DNA of 10,409 nucleotides. Source: Holophagaceae bacterium (GTDB lineage Bacteria; Acidobacteriota; Holophagae; Holophagales; Holophagaceae). Position 1 is the first letter of the stretch, and each line of letters starts with the position of its first letter. The notes beneath the pieces are model-generated. The model worked only from the letters and a program-made list of their open reading frames with translations. It was not told the origin of the DNA and did no database searches. Of the stretch, positions 1 to 6,577 are shown in pieces. The position numbers were made by a program, and so were the translations under genes. Location of the stretch: NCBI GenBank assembly GCA_025353305.1, contig JANXQX010000301.1, forward strand, positions 1 to 10,409, read 5' to 3'.

Positions 1-986
1 TGGGTTTCGTGTCGGGTCCCGTAATGCGCTGCCACGTGTTCCGCGAGCTGGGTCTCATCCTGGGGCGTGCCCGCGAATTCCCGGAAACCAAGGGTGAGTG
101 TGCGGAGATCGTGGTTCCCCTGGGCCTGGGCGCAGGCGGTGAGGGTGGAGGAGTCGCGGCCTGCGGACAGGAAGATCCCCACGGGAACATCGGAGACCAG
201 ATGGTGCTTCACGGAATCCATCAGGGCCGTTCGCAGGTATTCCTGGAGCTCGCCAGAGGAAAGGCTCATCGGGGTTTCTTCCGCGGCCCGGAACTCGGAG
301 TTCAGATCGAAATAGGATAGTGGGGCCTGGGCGGCCGAATGGTCGATCCACTGCGTGCTGCCCGCGGGCAGGGCCTGGATGCCTCGGTAGAGTGTGTGGG
401 GTTCGGGGACTGAACCCCAGAGGTAGAACCCCGCGTGGCCTGCGGGATCCGGGGTGGTGTCCACAGCGCCTCCAGCAAGGAGGGCCTTCACCTGGGAGGC
501 GAAGCGCAGAGTCTTCCCATCGTCGGCTACGTAGAGCGGTTTGATGCCGAAAGGATCCCGGGCGAGAAGAAGGCCTTGGCGGTCCGCGTCCCAAAGGGCG
601 AAGGCGAACATGCCGCGCAGGTCGTCCACCAGGGCGGCGCCCTTCTCCCGGTACAAAGCCAATATCACTTCCGTGTCGCTGGTGGAGCGGAAAACGTGGC
701 CCTTGGCTTCGAGGCCTCGTTTCAGATCCTGGTAGTTGTAGATCTCGCCGTTGAATACGATCGCAAGGCTGCCGTCTGCGCTATGCATGGGCTGGGCGCC
801 GGTGTCGCTGAGATCGATGATGGCGAGGCGCCGGTGGGCCAGGCCGATGCGGGCATCCTGCGAGATCCAGGTCCCCGCGCCATCCGGGCCCCGGTTGGCC
901 ATGGCTTCGCGGAGGCGTTGTAGTTCTCCGGCGTCCACGGGGCCCGCCGCGGCATGGAAGGCGAAAATGCCCGCGATGCCGCACAT
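1..986 (-). CDS. asnB: Asparagine synthetase (glutamine-hydrolysing)-type amidotransferase, N-terminal part, cut by window edge
   Basis: Reading down from the ATG at 986-984 gives 328 uninterrupted codons that leave the window at base 1. Met1 is followed by Cys2-Gly-Ile, the class II glutamine amidotransferase nucleophile exposed after Met removal. RGPDG (32-36), the Arg52-containing RRLAIID stretch and FNGEIYN (78-84) follow, all signatures of the glutaminase domain. The ATP-pyrophosphatase synthetase domain begins near residue 240, with a PP-loop reading SAGRDS at 274-279. The family hydrolyses glutamine and passes ammonia to an adenylated carboxylate, normally aspartate. Full-length members run about 600-650 residues, so roughly half is visible. 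In polysaccharide loci such paralogues may amidate sugar acids instead, and the sequence seen here cannot separate the two roles. No strong ribosome binding site precedes the ATG; a 7-codon frame (1010-987) ends exactly against it. Family assignment is secure; the substrate and the symbol are less so. Confidence 0.93.
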   Translation of the reverse strand, partial: MCGIAGIFAFHAAAGPVDAGELQRLREAMANRGPDGAGTWISQDARIGLAHRRLAIIDLSDTGAQPMHSADGSLAIVFNGEIYNYQDLKRGLEAKGHVFRSTSDTEVILALYREKGAALVDDLRGMFAFALWDADRQGLLLARDPFGIKPLYVADDGKTLRFASQVKALLAGGAVDTTPDPAGHAGFYLWGSVPEPHTLYRGIQALPAGSTQWIDHSAAQAPLSYFDLNSEFRAAEETPMSLSSGELQEYLRTALMDSVKHHLVSDVPVGIFLSAGRDSSTLTACAQAQGNHDLRTLTLGFREFAGTPQDETQLAEHVAAHYGTRHET

Positions 987-1100
987 TCAGGGATGGCCCT
1001 TAGCTGGCATTGGGGAACTATTTGATTCGGAAGGGATCAGAAGCATCGTGACCCCAGCATAACGGCCCGCCTTCGGCTACATCGCCACCTTTTCCGCCTA

Positions 1101-2150
1101 TCAAGATCGCCGGGAATGCAGGAAATCCAGGATTGCGGAAGCAGGTTCGATCCTGCGTCCAGCAGTCTCGCGCACGCGCTTGGTCAGGCCGAGGGCCTCC
1201 AGGGCATCGAAGGCCATCGCCACTTCTGTCGGATGGGCTACGAGCATGTATTCAAGTAATTCTGTTGCTTGAGCGATGTCCTTGGTTGCCTTCACCGCAG
1301 AGGACGAGGGCCTTCCTTCAGAGACAAGGATCTTATGAAGGCCAAATCGAGCGGGGGATGGGACCCTGACCAGTGTCGCGCTGGTCCTGCCTAACGCCAG
1401 GGCCTCAGAGTGCCCCTCCAACAGGTAGTTCATGAATCTCAGCGGCGAAGCTGCGGCATTGAAACGTGGGAGAAAGACTGGGCCTTCCGCGCGACGATGC
1501 GACCCTGTCGTCAGGAGATCCACACGGAGTTCCTTGCCGCGGACGGAATACGAAGTCGTCGGAGTTCTGGGATCGAGCCCTGGTGTGGGTAGGAACCCCT
1601 TATTCAAGGCATCGAGGGTTTGCCATACGTCCGTGGGTTCCTGCGGGACGGCCACTTCCAAGGTCCTGAAGGCAGCGAAGTCCAGGTCCTGCGTCCTCGT
1701 GCCAGTCTGCCAACGGACACCCAGCATATTCCCCAGCACCACGAATGCATGCGTTCCGACCAGCACACCTCCGAGGCGGAAGACCCCTCCCGCTGCAAGA
1801 GCCTCCAAGACACGCGCGGAAGGAGCGTCCATGGTCATGCAACCACCGTGGGCCAGCATGGCGGCCATGCGATCAAGGCTCTCGATCCCCTCTGTACGCT
1901 GCTCACGTTCAGTCTGGTAGCGCTGGACAAGAGCATGCACGTCGGGGGAATCAGGACCCACATAGTATTCACGTCGCCCCTGCCCGCCCACGGAAGTGCG
2001 GAAATACCAGAAACACTCATCGCCAATCTGCTTCTTGCCGAAACTACCGGACAATTGGCCAAAAGAGCGGTCCAACTCCATCAGGTGGGCCCGCTCCAAC
2101 GCCTCGCCGTAGAGGGTCTGGGTTTCCAAGGGGATGAGAGAGTGTTTCAT
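1101..2150 (-). CDS. Nucleotidyltransferase-fold protein, GSU2403/COG5397-like
   Basis: This 349-residue protein starts at the ATG at 2150. The frame stays open to 2267, but the 39 extra residues look non-conserved and would run through the promoter and palindrome, so the inner Met is preferred. The nucleotidyltransferase core is visible as GTHAF at 132-136 followed by TQDLDFA with the Asp155-x-Asp157 metal pair. This is the hG-(20 or so)-DxD arrangement of the polymerase-beta-like superfamily and resembles proteins named GSU2403-family nucleotidyltransferase fold. The N-terminal third is charged and mostly helical, with RREYYVGPD near residue 60; a helical C-terminal domain follows. No signal peptide or membrane segment is seen, so it should be cytosolic. 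The biochemical role is unknown to me; relatives of this fold include AbiEii/MenT toxins that modify tRNA or other targets. It stands alone with no partner gene. Codon third positions look less uniformly G/C than in the glycosyltransferase next door, which is compatible with horizontal origin. Confidence 0.8.
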   Translation of the reverse strand: MKHSLIPLETQTLYGEALERAHLMELDRSFGQLSGSFGKKQIGDECFWYFRTSVGGQGRREYYVGPDSPDVHALVQRYQTEREQRTEGIESLDRMAAMLAHGGCMTMDAPSARVLEALAAGGVFRLGGVLVGTHAFVVLGNMLGVRWQTGTRTQDLDFAAFRTLEVAVPQEPTDVWQTLDALNKGFLPTPGLDPRTPTTSYSVRGKELRVDLLTTGSHRRAEGPVFLPRFNAAASPLRFMNYLLEGHSEALALGRTSATLVRVPSPARFGLHKILVSEGRPSSSAVKATKDIAQATELLEYMLVAHPTEVAMAFDALEALGLTKRVRETAGRRIEPASAILDFLHSRRS

Positions 2151-2185
2151 TATACCCAATATATTTGAATCATGGGTATAGTCAA
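2151..2185 (-). promoter_or_regulatory. Promoter and inverted-repeat operator of the GSU2403-like gene
   Basis: Arms TATACCCA (2151-2158) and TGGGTATA (2173-2180) form a perfect 8-bp inverted repeat with a 14-bp spacer. On the minus strand TTGACT (2185-2180) and TATATT (2163-2158) are separated by 16 bp, a good sigma70-like promoter. One arm overlaps the end of the -35 box and the other overlaps the end of the -10 box and abuts the start codon. Transcription would begin at about 2151-2150, on or beside the A of the ATG. No Shine-Dalgarno motif is present, so a leaderless mRNA is likely. A dimeric regulator bound here would block RNA polymerase. The motifs are seen directly; the function is inferred. 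Confidence 0.55.
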
Positions 2186-2424
2186 CCGTCCCGGCCGGAT
2201 GATCATGTGACTGATCCCGGGTTCCACCACTTCTCCCAGGGGTCATGGATACCAGGCGGTCGCACACGGTGGAGTCTAAGATGATCTGTTCGCGTTAAGG
2301 TCCGATTCATCACAACAAGACGTTCAAAATGGAAACTTTTTGGGGACAAGATGGAGTTTCGATTCACTACGCCCATTCCCGGTAGCAGCCCTCAACACGG
2401 CGCTTCGCTTGGCGCGGTTGTGCT

Positions 2425-3213
2425 GTGAAGATCTCCATCGTCACGGTGGTCCACAACGATCCGCGGGTGGGCGCAGCCCTGGATTCAATCCTGGCCCAGC
2501 GGCTGGAGCCTGGCGATGAGCTGGAGCTGGTGGTGATCGATGGGGGTTCCAACCCCGACACGCTGGCTGTTCTGGAGGGTTACCGCTCCCGCCTGGCCGT
2601 GTTCCTGAGCGAACGGGATGGTGGCATCTACGATGGGATGAACAAGGGAATCGAACGGGCTACGGGCGACATCATCGGCACGTTGAATTCAGATGACCTT
2701 TATCAGGATGAGTGCGTGCTGGCCACGGTTCTGGAGGCCTTTCGCGGGAGCGATGCCCAGGCGGTCTACGGCGATCTGGTCTATGTGCGCGGGGATGATC
2801 CATTCAAGGTCGTGCGCTACTGGAAGTCCGAGGCCTACCGGGACGGCCTTTTTGAACGGGGCTGGATGCCGCCCCATCCAACCTTTTTCGTGCGGCGGCA
2901 GGTGTATGAACAGCACGGACGTTTCGATCTGGAGTTCCGGCTGGCCTCGGACTTCGAGCTGACGATGCGGTTCCTCGCCAAGGCGCGGGTGCGCTTCCAG
3001 TACGTGCCCAAGGTGCTCGTGCGCATGCGCCTGGGCGGCACCACCAACAACAGCCTGCGGAACATTCTCAAGGGCAATCTGGAGAGCTACCGCGCCTGCA
3101 AGAAGAACGGGTTGGATGTTTCGCGGCTGTTCATCGCACGTAAAATCCTGTCCAGGGTTCCGCAGTTTTTCAGGAAACCAGAGGAGACTAACGAAAATCA
3201 GGTTGGGCCCTGA
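2425..3213 (+). CDS. Family 2 glycosyltransferase (GT-A fold)
   Basis: This is a 262-residue cytosolic glycosyltransferase. The start chosen is GTG at 2425 because MKISIVTVVHN is the classic first beta strand of GT2 enzymes; no clear Shine-Dalgarno sequence precedes it. Family signatures in order are VVIDGGSNPDT (36-46), ERDGGIYDGMNKGI ending at 76, and LNSDD (87-91), which holds the DxD-like metal/nucleotide-sugar site. HPTFFVRRQVY and the ASDFELTMRF segment follow as the acceptor/catalytic-base region. The length matches small WcaA/SpsA-like enzymes, and no membrane helix is present. It would transfer one sugar from a nucleotide-sugar donor to a lipid-linked oligosaccharide at the inner face of the membrane; donor and linkage cannot be told from sequence. 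It sits between two nucleotidyltransferase-fold genes rather than in a run of glycosyltransferases, with the polyprenyl sugar phosphotransferase 1.4 kb away on the other strand. Third codon positions are strongly G/C. Confidence 0.93.
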   Translation: MKISIVTVVHNDPRVGAALDSILAQRLEPGDELELVVIDGGSNPDTLAVLEGYRSRLAVFLSERDGGIYDGMNKGIERATGDIIGTLNSDDLYQDECVLATVLEAFRGSDAQAVYGDLVYVRGDDPFKVVRYWKSEAYRDGLFERGWMPPHPTFFVRRQVYEQHGRFDLEFRLASDFELTMRFLAKARVRFQYVPKVLVRMRLGGTTNNSLRNILKGNLESYRACKKNGLDVSRLFIARKILSRVPQFFRKPEETNENQVGP

Positions 3214-3266
3214 AGCCGGGACAATCATTGCTCTTTTGAAAAACCTTCGAGCAAGTTGTGCTGGGC

Positions 3267-3295
3267 AAGCCGATCTAAACCAGGATCTCCGGCTT
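3267..3295 (+). terminator. Possible weak terminator after the glycosyltransferase
   Basis: AAGCC-GATC (3267-3275) can pair with GATC-(bulge)-GGCTT (3284-3295), enclosing an 8-nt loop. Only a short T run follows. It lies about 55 bp after the glycosyltransferase stop and just before the next promoter, a sensible place for termination, but the stem is interrupted and the U tract is poor. Confidence 0.3.
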
Positions 3296-3303
3296 TGTCA
3301 TTC

Positions 3304-3366
3304 TTGACAGGCGGGAATTAAAGAATATTCTGTATTCATGAATCATGAATATTCATGAATCAAGGA
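3304..3366 (+). promoter_or_regulatory. Promoter, palindrome cluster and ribosome binding site of the winged-helix/nucleotidyltransferase module
   Basis: TTGACA (3304-3309) and TATTCT (3326-3331) are 16 bp apart and form a plausible sigma70 promoter. A cluster of overlapping palindromes covers the -10 box and the expected transcript start. GAATATTC occurs at 3323-3330 and 3347-3354 (24 bp apart). ATTCATGAAT occurs at 3334-3343 and 3351-3360 (17 bp apart), and ATGAATATTCAT at 3345-3356. The Shine-Dalgarno AAGGA (3362-3366) lies 4 bases before the ATG at 3371. The region is far more A/T-rich than its surroundings. The arrangement fits cooperative autorepression by the DNA-binding first gene product; that role is inferred. 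Confidence 0.6.
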
Positions 3367-3370
3367 ACCC

Positions 3371-3892
3371 ATGGCCCTCACCCTTGAACCTAAAGATCTG
3401 GTGGTGCTGCTGAAGCTGGCGCTAACAAAACCCCAACGAGCATGGAGCTACCAGCGGTTGGCGGAGGCTCTCTCCTTGAGCGCTTCAGAGACGTTTGCCT
3501 CGGTGAAGCGGCTCCTGGCCTCGGGCCTCCTCGTCGGAAAGGGTCTCAAAGCCGAGGTCAACCGAAGGGCCATGCAGGACTTCGTGCTTCATGGCGCTCG
3601 CTATGCGTTCCCTGTGGAACTCGGAAAGCCCTCCAGGGGAATGCCGACAGGTTATGCCTCGCCGGCCCTTCAAGGAGCCCTCGCCTTTGACCAGAACCAC
3701 ATTCCGGTATGGCCGGATGCGAAAGGCAAAGCGAGGGGGCATGTCTTGCTCCCTCTGCATCCCAGGGTCCCAAAAATTGCCCAGGACGATCCAACAATGT
3801 ACGAAGCCCTTGCCCTGTTCGATGCGCTTCGGGCGGGTCAGGCCCGTGAGCGGCAGATGGCCCGGGCCCGATTAGAGGTACTTCTCGGATGA
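3371..3892 (+). CDS. Winged-helix-like DNA-binding protein, putative antitoxin/regulator of an AbiE-like pair
   Basis: This 173-residue protein starts at ATG 3371, placed by AAGGA four bases upstream. Residues about 8-56 form a helix-turn-helix pattern: helix 8-19, then SYQRLAEALSLS (26-37) and ASETFASVKRLLASGLLV (38-55), as in MarR-like or Rrf2-like winged helices. The rest has RYAFP at 77-81 and a charged helical tail rich in Arg. No membrane segment or signal peptide is seen. I do not recognise a named family with certainty. Its stop overlaps the next start in ATGA, so the two genes are translationally coupled, the usual order for antitoxin then toxin in AbiEi/AbiEii systems. It is not a clear AbiEi: the length and C-terminal half differ from the AbiEi antitoxins I know. 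Rare-looking codons such as CTA, ACA, CGA and GCA cluster early, unlike the neighbouring polysaccharide genes, hinting at transfer. Confidence 0.75.
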   Translation: MALTLEPKDLVVLLKLALTKPQRAWSYQRLAEALSLSASETFASVKRLLASGLLVGKGLKAEVNRRAMQDFVLHGARYAFPVELGKPSRGMPTGYASPALQGALAFDQNHIPVWPDAKGKARGHVLLPLHPRVPKIAQDDPTMYEALALFDALRAGQARERQMARARLEVLLG

Positions 3893-4584
3893 GCATCCAG
3901 GATCCGAATATCGCCTTGTTGGAAATGACTGCGATCCACTTGGCCCCTCTCCTGGAGAAGGTGGTTTTTGTGGGGGGCAGCCTTGTGGGGCTGCTCATCA
4001 CAGACCCTGCGGCCTTGCCGGTCCGAGCCACCATGGATGTGGACATCGTGACGGAAATCGCAGGGCCATCCGCCTACTACATCTTCGGCGAGAAGTTGGC
4101 GGAGCTGGGTTTTGCTCCCGACCCAACGCCGGGTGCCCCTGCGTGCCGTTGGCGCATGGGAGAGTTGCTCATAGATGTCATGTCCACGGACGAAAACACG
4201 CTTGGGTTCACCAATCGCTGGTACGCCGAAGGGCTCAGGACGGCGGTCTGGCGTGAACTCCCCGGTGGAACCCGGATCCGCACGATCACCGCGCCTATCT
4301 TCCTGCTGACCAAGTGGGAGGCATTTCTGAGCCGAGGAAAGGGCGACTACCTGGAGAGCCATGACATTGAGGACTTTATCGCGGTAGTGGACGGGCGCCC
4401 GGCTCTCGATGTGGAAGCCCAGTTGCTTCCTTTCCCAACCCGAGCAGCACTGGCGCTCGCGGTGACCACCATGCTAGCGGATGACACGTTTCGCAAACTA
4501 GCCTTGCCAGGCTTGCTTGGACCTTACGGAGGCGATGATGGCCGCTTCCGGATTATTGAAGGCCGACTGAAGAAGCTGTGGTGA
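3889..4584 (+). CDS. AbiEii-like nucleotidyltransferase, putative toxin partner
   Basis: This 231-residue cytosolic protein begins in the ATGA overlap with the preceding gene; GAGG (3875-3878) lies 10 bases upstream. The nucleotidyltransferase core is VFVGGSLVGL (26-35) with the Gly-Gly-Ser of motif I, followed by ATMDVDIV (47-54) carrying Asp50-x-Asp52. Further on LLIDVM supplies a plausible third strand acid, KWEAFLSRGKGDYLESHDIEDF carries the conserved Lys and Asp pattern seen in AbiEii/MenT-like enzymes, and the C-terminus is helical. Known members of this superfamily transfer nucleotides to tRNA ends or other targets and act as growth-inhibiting toxins, for example in type IV-type AbiE systems. 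Coupling to a DNA-binding partner behind a palindromic promoter supports a toxin role here, but neither activity nor target is shown by the sequence. It converges on the sugar phosphotransferase gene with only 69 bp between stops and no convincing terminator. Confidence 0.78.
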   Translation: MSIQDPNIALLEMTAIHLAPLLEKVVFVGGSLVGLLITDPAALPVRATMDVDIVTEIAGPSAYYIFGEKLAELGFAPDPTPGAPACRWRMGELLIDVMSTDENTLGFTNRWYAEGLRTAVWRELPGGTRIRTITAPIFLLTKWEAFLSRGKGDYLESHDIEDFIAVVDGRPALDVEAQLLPFPTRAALALAVTTMLADDTFRKLALPGLLGPYGGDDGRFRIIEGRLKKLW

Positions 4585-4653
4585 TCAATACAGATGATTT
4601 GGTGGATGTGAACGACGGAGCCCAGTTGATTGGTCGCTTGCCAGCCCGTCGCG

Positions 4654-6207
4654 CTACCTCGCGCCGATCCTGAACAGCACCACCCGGATGGTGCGCATCA
4701 CGATCAGGAGGTCCAGGAATAGGTTGTGGTTCTTGATGTACCAGATGTCGTAGGTGAGCTTGATGCGGGCGTCCTCGACCGAAGCACCGTAGGGGTAGTT
4801 GACCTGGGCCCATCCCGTGATGCCCGGGCGCACCAGGTGGCGCAGATGGTAGAAGGGGATGACATCCTCGTATTCGGCCACGCATTTCGTCCATTCGGCC
4901 CGGGGACCGATGAAGCTCATATCGCCACGCAGCACGTTCCACAACTGCGGCAGCTCGTCGAAGCGCGTCTTGCGCATGAGCCGGCCCAGACCCGTGATCC
5001 GAGCATCCTGATCCGCGGTGTAGATCCCTCCGGAGGCTGATTCATCGCACTTGGAGCAGGTTTCGGAGCAGGTGAAAATGTGGTCACAAGCGTCGGCTTC
5101 GAGAAAGGGTGCGCGGCGCATGGTGCAGAATTTGAAGCAGGTGAAACTATGGCCGTCCAGCCCTACCCGCGGTTGGGTATAGAGCACGGGTCCCCAGTAG
5201 ACCAGCTTCAACAAAGCTGCTGCCAGAAGCATGGGCAGTCCCGCGATCAAAAACAGGACCAGGGCCAGAACGATGTCGCTGGCGCGTTTGATCTTGGCCT
5301 GAAGCGGGCTGTCGAGCAGGGCAAAGCCGCTGGCGAAAGCGACCCACTCGCCCTGCAGGTACTCAATCGGTACGCGTTGCCAGTGCCGGTCACAGAATTC
5401 CTTGACGGTTTTCACGCGCATGCCATTCAGACGCGCATGCATCAGCGCCCGCACCACCGGTGGAGGCACCGCTGAAGCGACGATGATGCCCGACCAGGGT
5501 TCCTGGAGCATGCTTTCCAGCCCATCCCAGTGGCCCGCGATTTCTGGCATTTCCTCGGTCTTGCCAGACAGCACAGCGCCCGGTTCGGCCAGAAGGACCA
5601 GGCTGCCGTGGCCGCGCTCTTTCTGGAAATCCCGCCAGAACGTGGTCAGGCCTTCGTCATCCCGGCTGCCCAACAATAACCACCGGGCTTCGAGGACCAG
5701 GCGGGACTGCAATTTCCTGACCTGGATTCGTAACAGTGTTCCCCAGCAGGTGAAAATCAACACGCCCAGACCCAAGGTGCGGCGGCCATAGAAATTGTAG
5801 TTTCTGCCCAGGAGTTCGGGACCAATGAGATAGACACCCATGGCGAAGATGCCGGCCGCAAGCGTCAAACCCGCCAGAAACCGGGCTACCGGTCTCCAGA
5901 GCCGCTCATCCGTATCGAACTGGAAGGCATCCACCAGCCAGAGGCAGGCAATCGTAAGTAACAACAGAGCCGCCGCGCGTCTGCTGGTCAGCAGGCTGAT
6001 GAAGCGAATATCGGTCAGAAGCATGCTGACCAGCCCGTAGATGAGCACAAACCCGGTGACATCACCCGCCAGCATCAGTTTTGCGACGAATTGCGGAGTC
6101 AACGGTTTGGCTACACGATTCGTCTTCCTGCGCTCGGCGAAGGCTGCTTTGGTATCGCCATTCGTGATGGCCGTGGCGTGCGTGGGGTTCAAGTTGAGCC
6201 TGGACAA
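4654..6207 (-). CDS. Polyprenyl-phosphate sugar phosphotransferase (WbaP/WcaJ-type, exopolysaccharide initiation) with Cys-rich insertion
   Basis: This 517-residue membrane enzyme of the bacterial sugar transferase family moves a sugar 1-phosphate from a UDP-sugar to undecaprenyl phosphate, starting a polysaccharide repeat unit. About four hydrophobic segments occur between residues 40 and 170, then a soluble nucleotide-binding-like domain, then the hairpin membrane segment near 315-345. The catalytic domain shows FKFCTM (358-363), DARITGLGRLMRKTRFDELPQ with the Asp417-Glu418 dyad, GDMSFIGPR (428-436) and RPGITGWAQVNY. Two oddities stand out. The usual Arg of KFRTM is Cys361. Six cysteines (357, 361, 374, 380, 384, 387) crowd the stretch between that motif and the DxRIT motif. 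The start is TTG at 6207. The frame is open upstream to a TGA near 6285 but offers no ATG, and no clear ribosome binding site is visible, so the first residues are uncertain. The sugar specificity cannot be read from sequence. Confidence 0.93.
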   Translation of the reverse strand: MSRLNLNPTHATAITNGDTKAAFAERRKTNRVAKPLTPQFVAKLMLAGDVTGFVLIYGLVSMLLTDIRFISLLTSRRAAALLLLTIACLWLVDAFQFDTDERLWRPVARFLAGLTLAAGIFAMGVYLIGPELLGRNYNFYGRRTLGLGVLIFTCWGTLLRIQVRKLQSRLVLEARWLLLGSRDDEGLTTFWRDFQKERGHGSLVLLAEPGAVLSGKTEEMPEIAGHWDGLESMLQEPWSGIIVASAVPPPVVRALMHARLNGMRVKTVKEFCDRHWQRVPIEYLQGEWVAFASGFALLDSPLQAKIKRASDIVLALVLFLIAGLPMLLAAALLKLVYWGPVLYTQPRVGLDGHSFTCFKFCTMRRAPFLEADACDHIFTCSETCSKCDESASGGIYTADQDARITGLGRLMRKTRFDELPQLWNVLRGDMSFIGPRAEWTKCVAEYEDVIPFYHLRHLVRPGITGWAQVNYPYGASVEDARIKLTYDIWYIKNHNLFLDLLIVMRTIRVVLFRIGAR

Positions 6208-6577
6208 GTGGATGGAATCAGGGAAGGTAATGTTGGGGCGGTCTGTGAAGTAAGCAAGGTCAACCCGGTAAGAATCCTGAATTCATTGTGAGACCTTTCG
6301 GGTTCCAAGGTTGCATTTGAGCGCCTTGGGCCGGACAAGGGACGGCCCAAGGACCCTCCCAAAACTGCATGCATATTGCTCGCCAAGGTGTTACGACGCC
6401 TGTGGCCGGACCGGCAGCTTCACGATCCGGTTGTTTTTTAAAGGGGCCCAGCTCCCTGTTTTCCCTATCCATGGGGAATGAATCGACGGGCATCATACGC
6501 TCACGTCACGGACAAAGATTTACCGCGGAGGGCGCGTTGGTGCGGGAAGCTAAGCTTATGGAGCTGGGAGATCGGCC
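6208..6577. other. 370-bp intergenic region between divergent genes
   Basis: I see no convincing gene here. It should hold the promoters of both the sugar phosphotransferase (leftward) and the Uma2 gene (rightward), but no clear -35/-10 pair stands out. A perfect 10-bp hairpin lies at 6324-6352 and is listed separately. A 5-bp hairpin (ACCGG 6410-6414 with CCGGT 6427-6431) is followed by a T-rich run to 6439, terminator-like on the plus strand but with no plus-strand gene before it. A 70-codon plus frame (6369-6581) overlaps the Uma2 start in ATGA but has no family resemblance I can see. Confidence 0.6.
6324..6352. other. Perfect 10-bp inverted repeat (hairpin)
   Basis: CCTTGGGCCG (6324-6333) and CGGCCCAAGG (6343-6352) are perfectly complementary around a 9-base loop. 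No T tract follows on either side, so it is not a classical terminator. It lies about 120 bp upstream of the sugar phosphotransferase start and could be a 5' leader hairpin or a protein-binding palindrome. Only the pairing is seen. Confidence 0.6.

Noticed and set aside
435..923. 162-codon plus-strand frame opposite the amidotransferase
   Set aside because: The minus-strand reading has all amidotransferase motifs in unbroken order; the plus frame is low-complexity antisense with no motif.
1620..2168. 182-codon plus-strand frame
   Set aside because: It is the antisense of the nucleotidyltransferase-fold gene, with no recognisable domain or ribosome binding site.
2151..2267. 39-residue N-terminal extension of the GSU2403-like protein
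   Set aside because: It would be translated through the promoter and inverted repeat and has no conserved look; the ATG at 2150 is preferred.
6406..6439. Rho-independent terminator on the plus strand
   Set aside because: The stem is only 5 bp and there is no plus-strand gene upstream for it to end.
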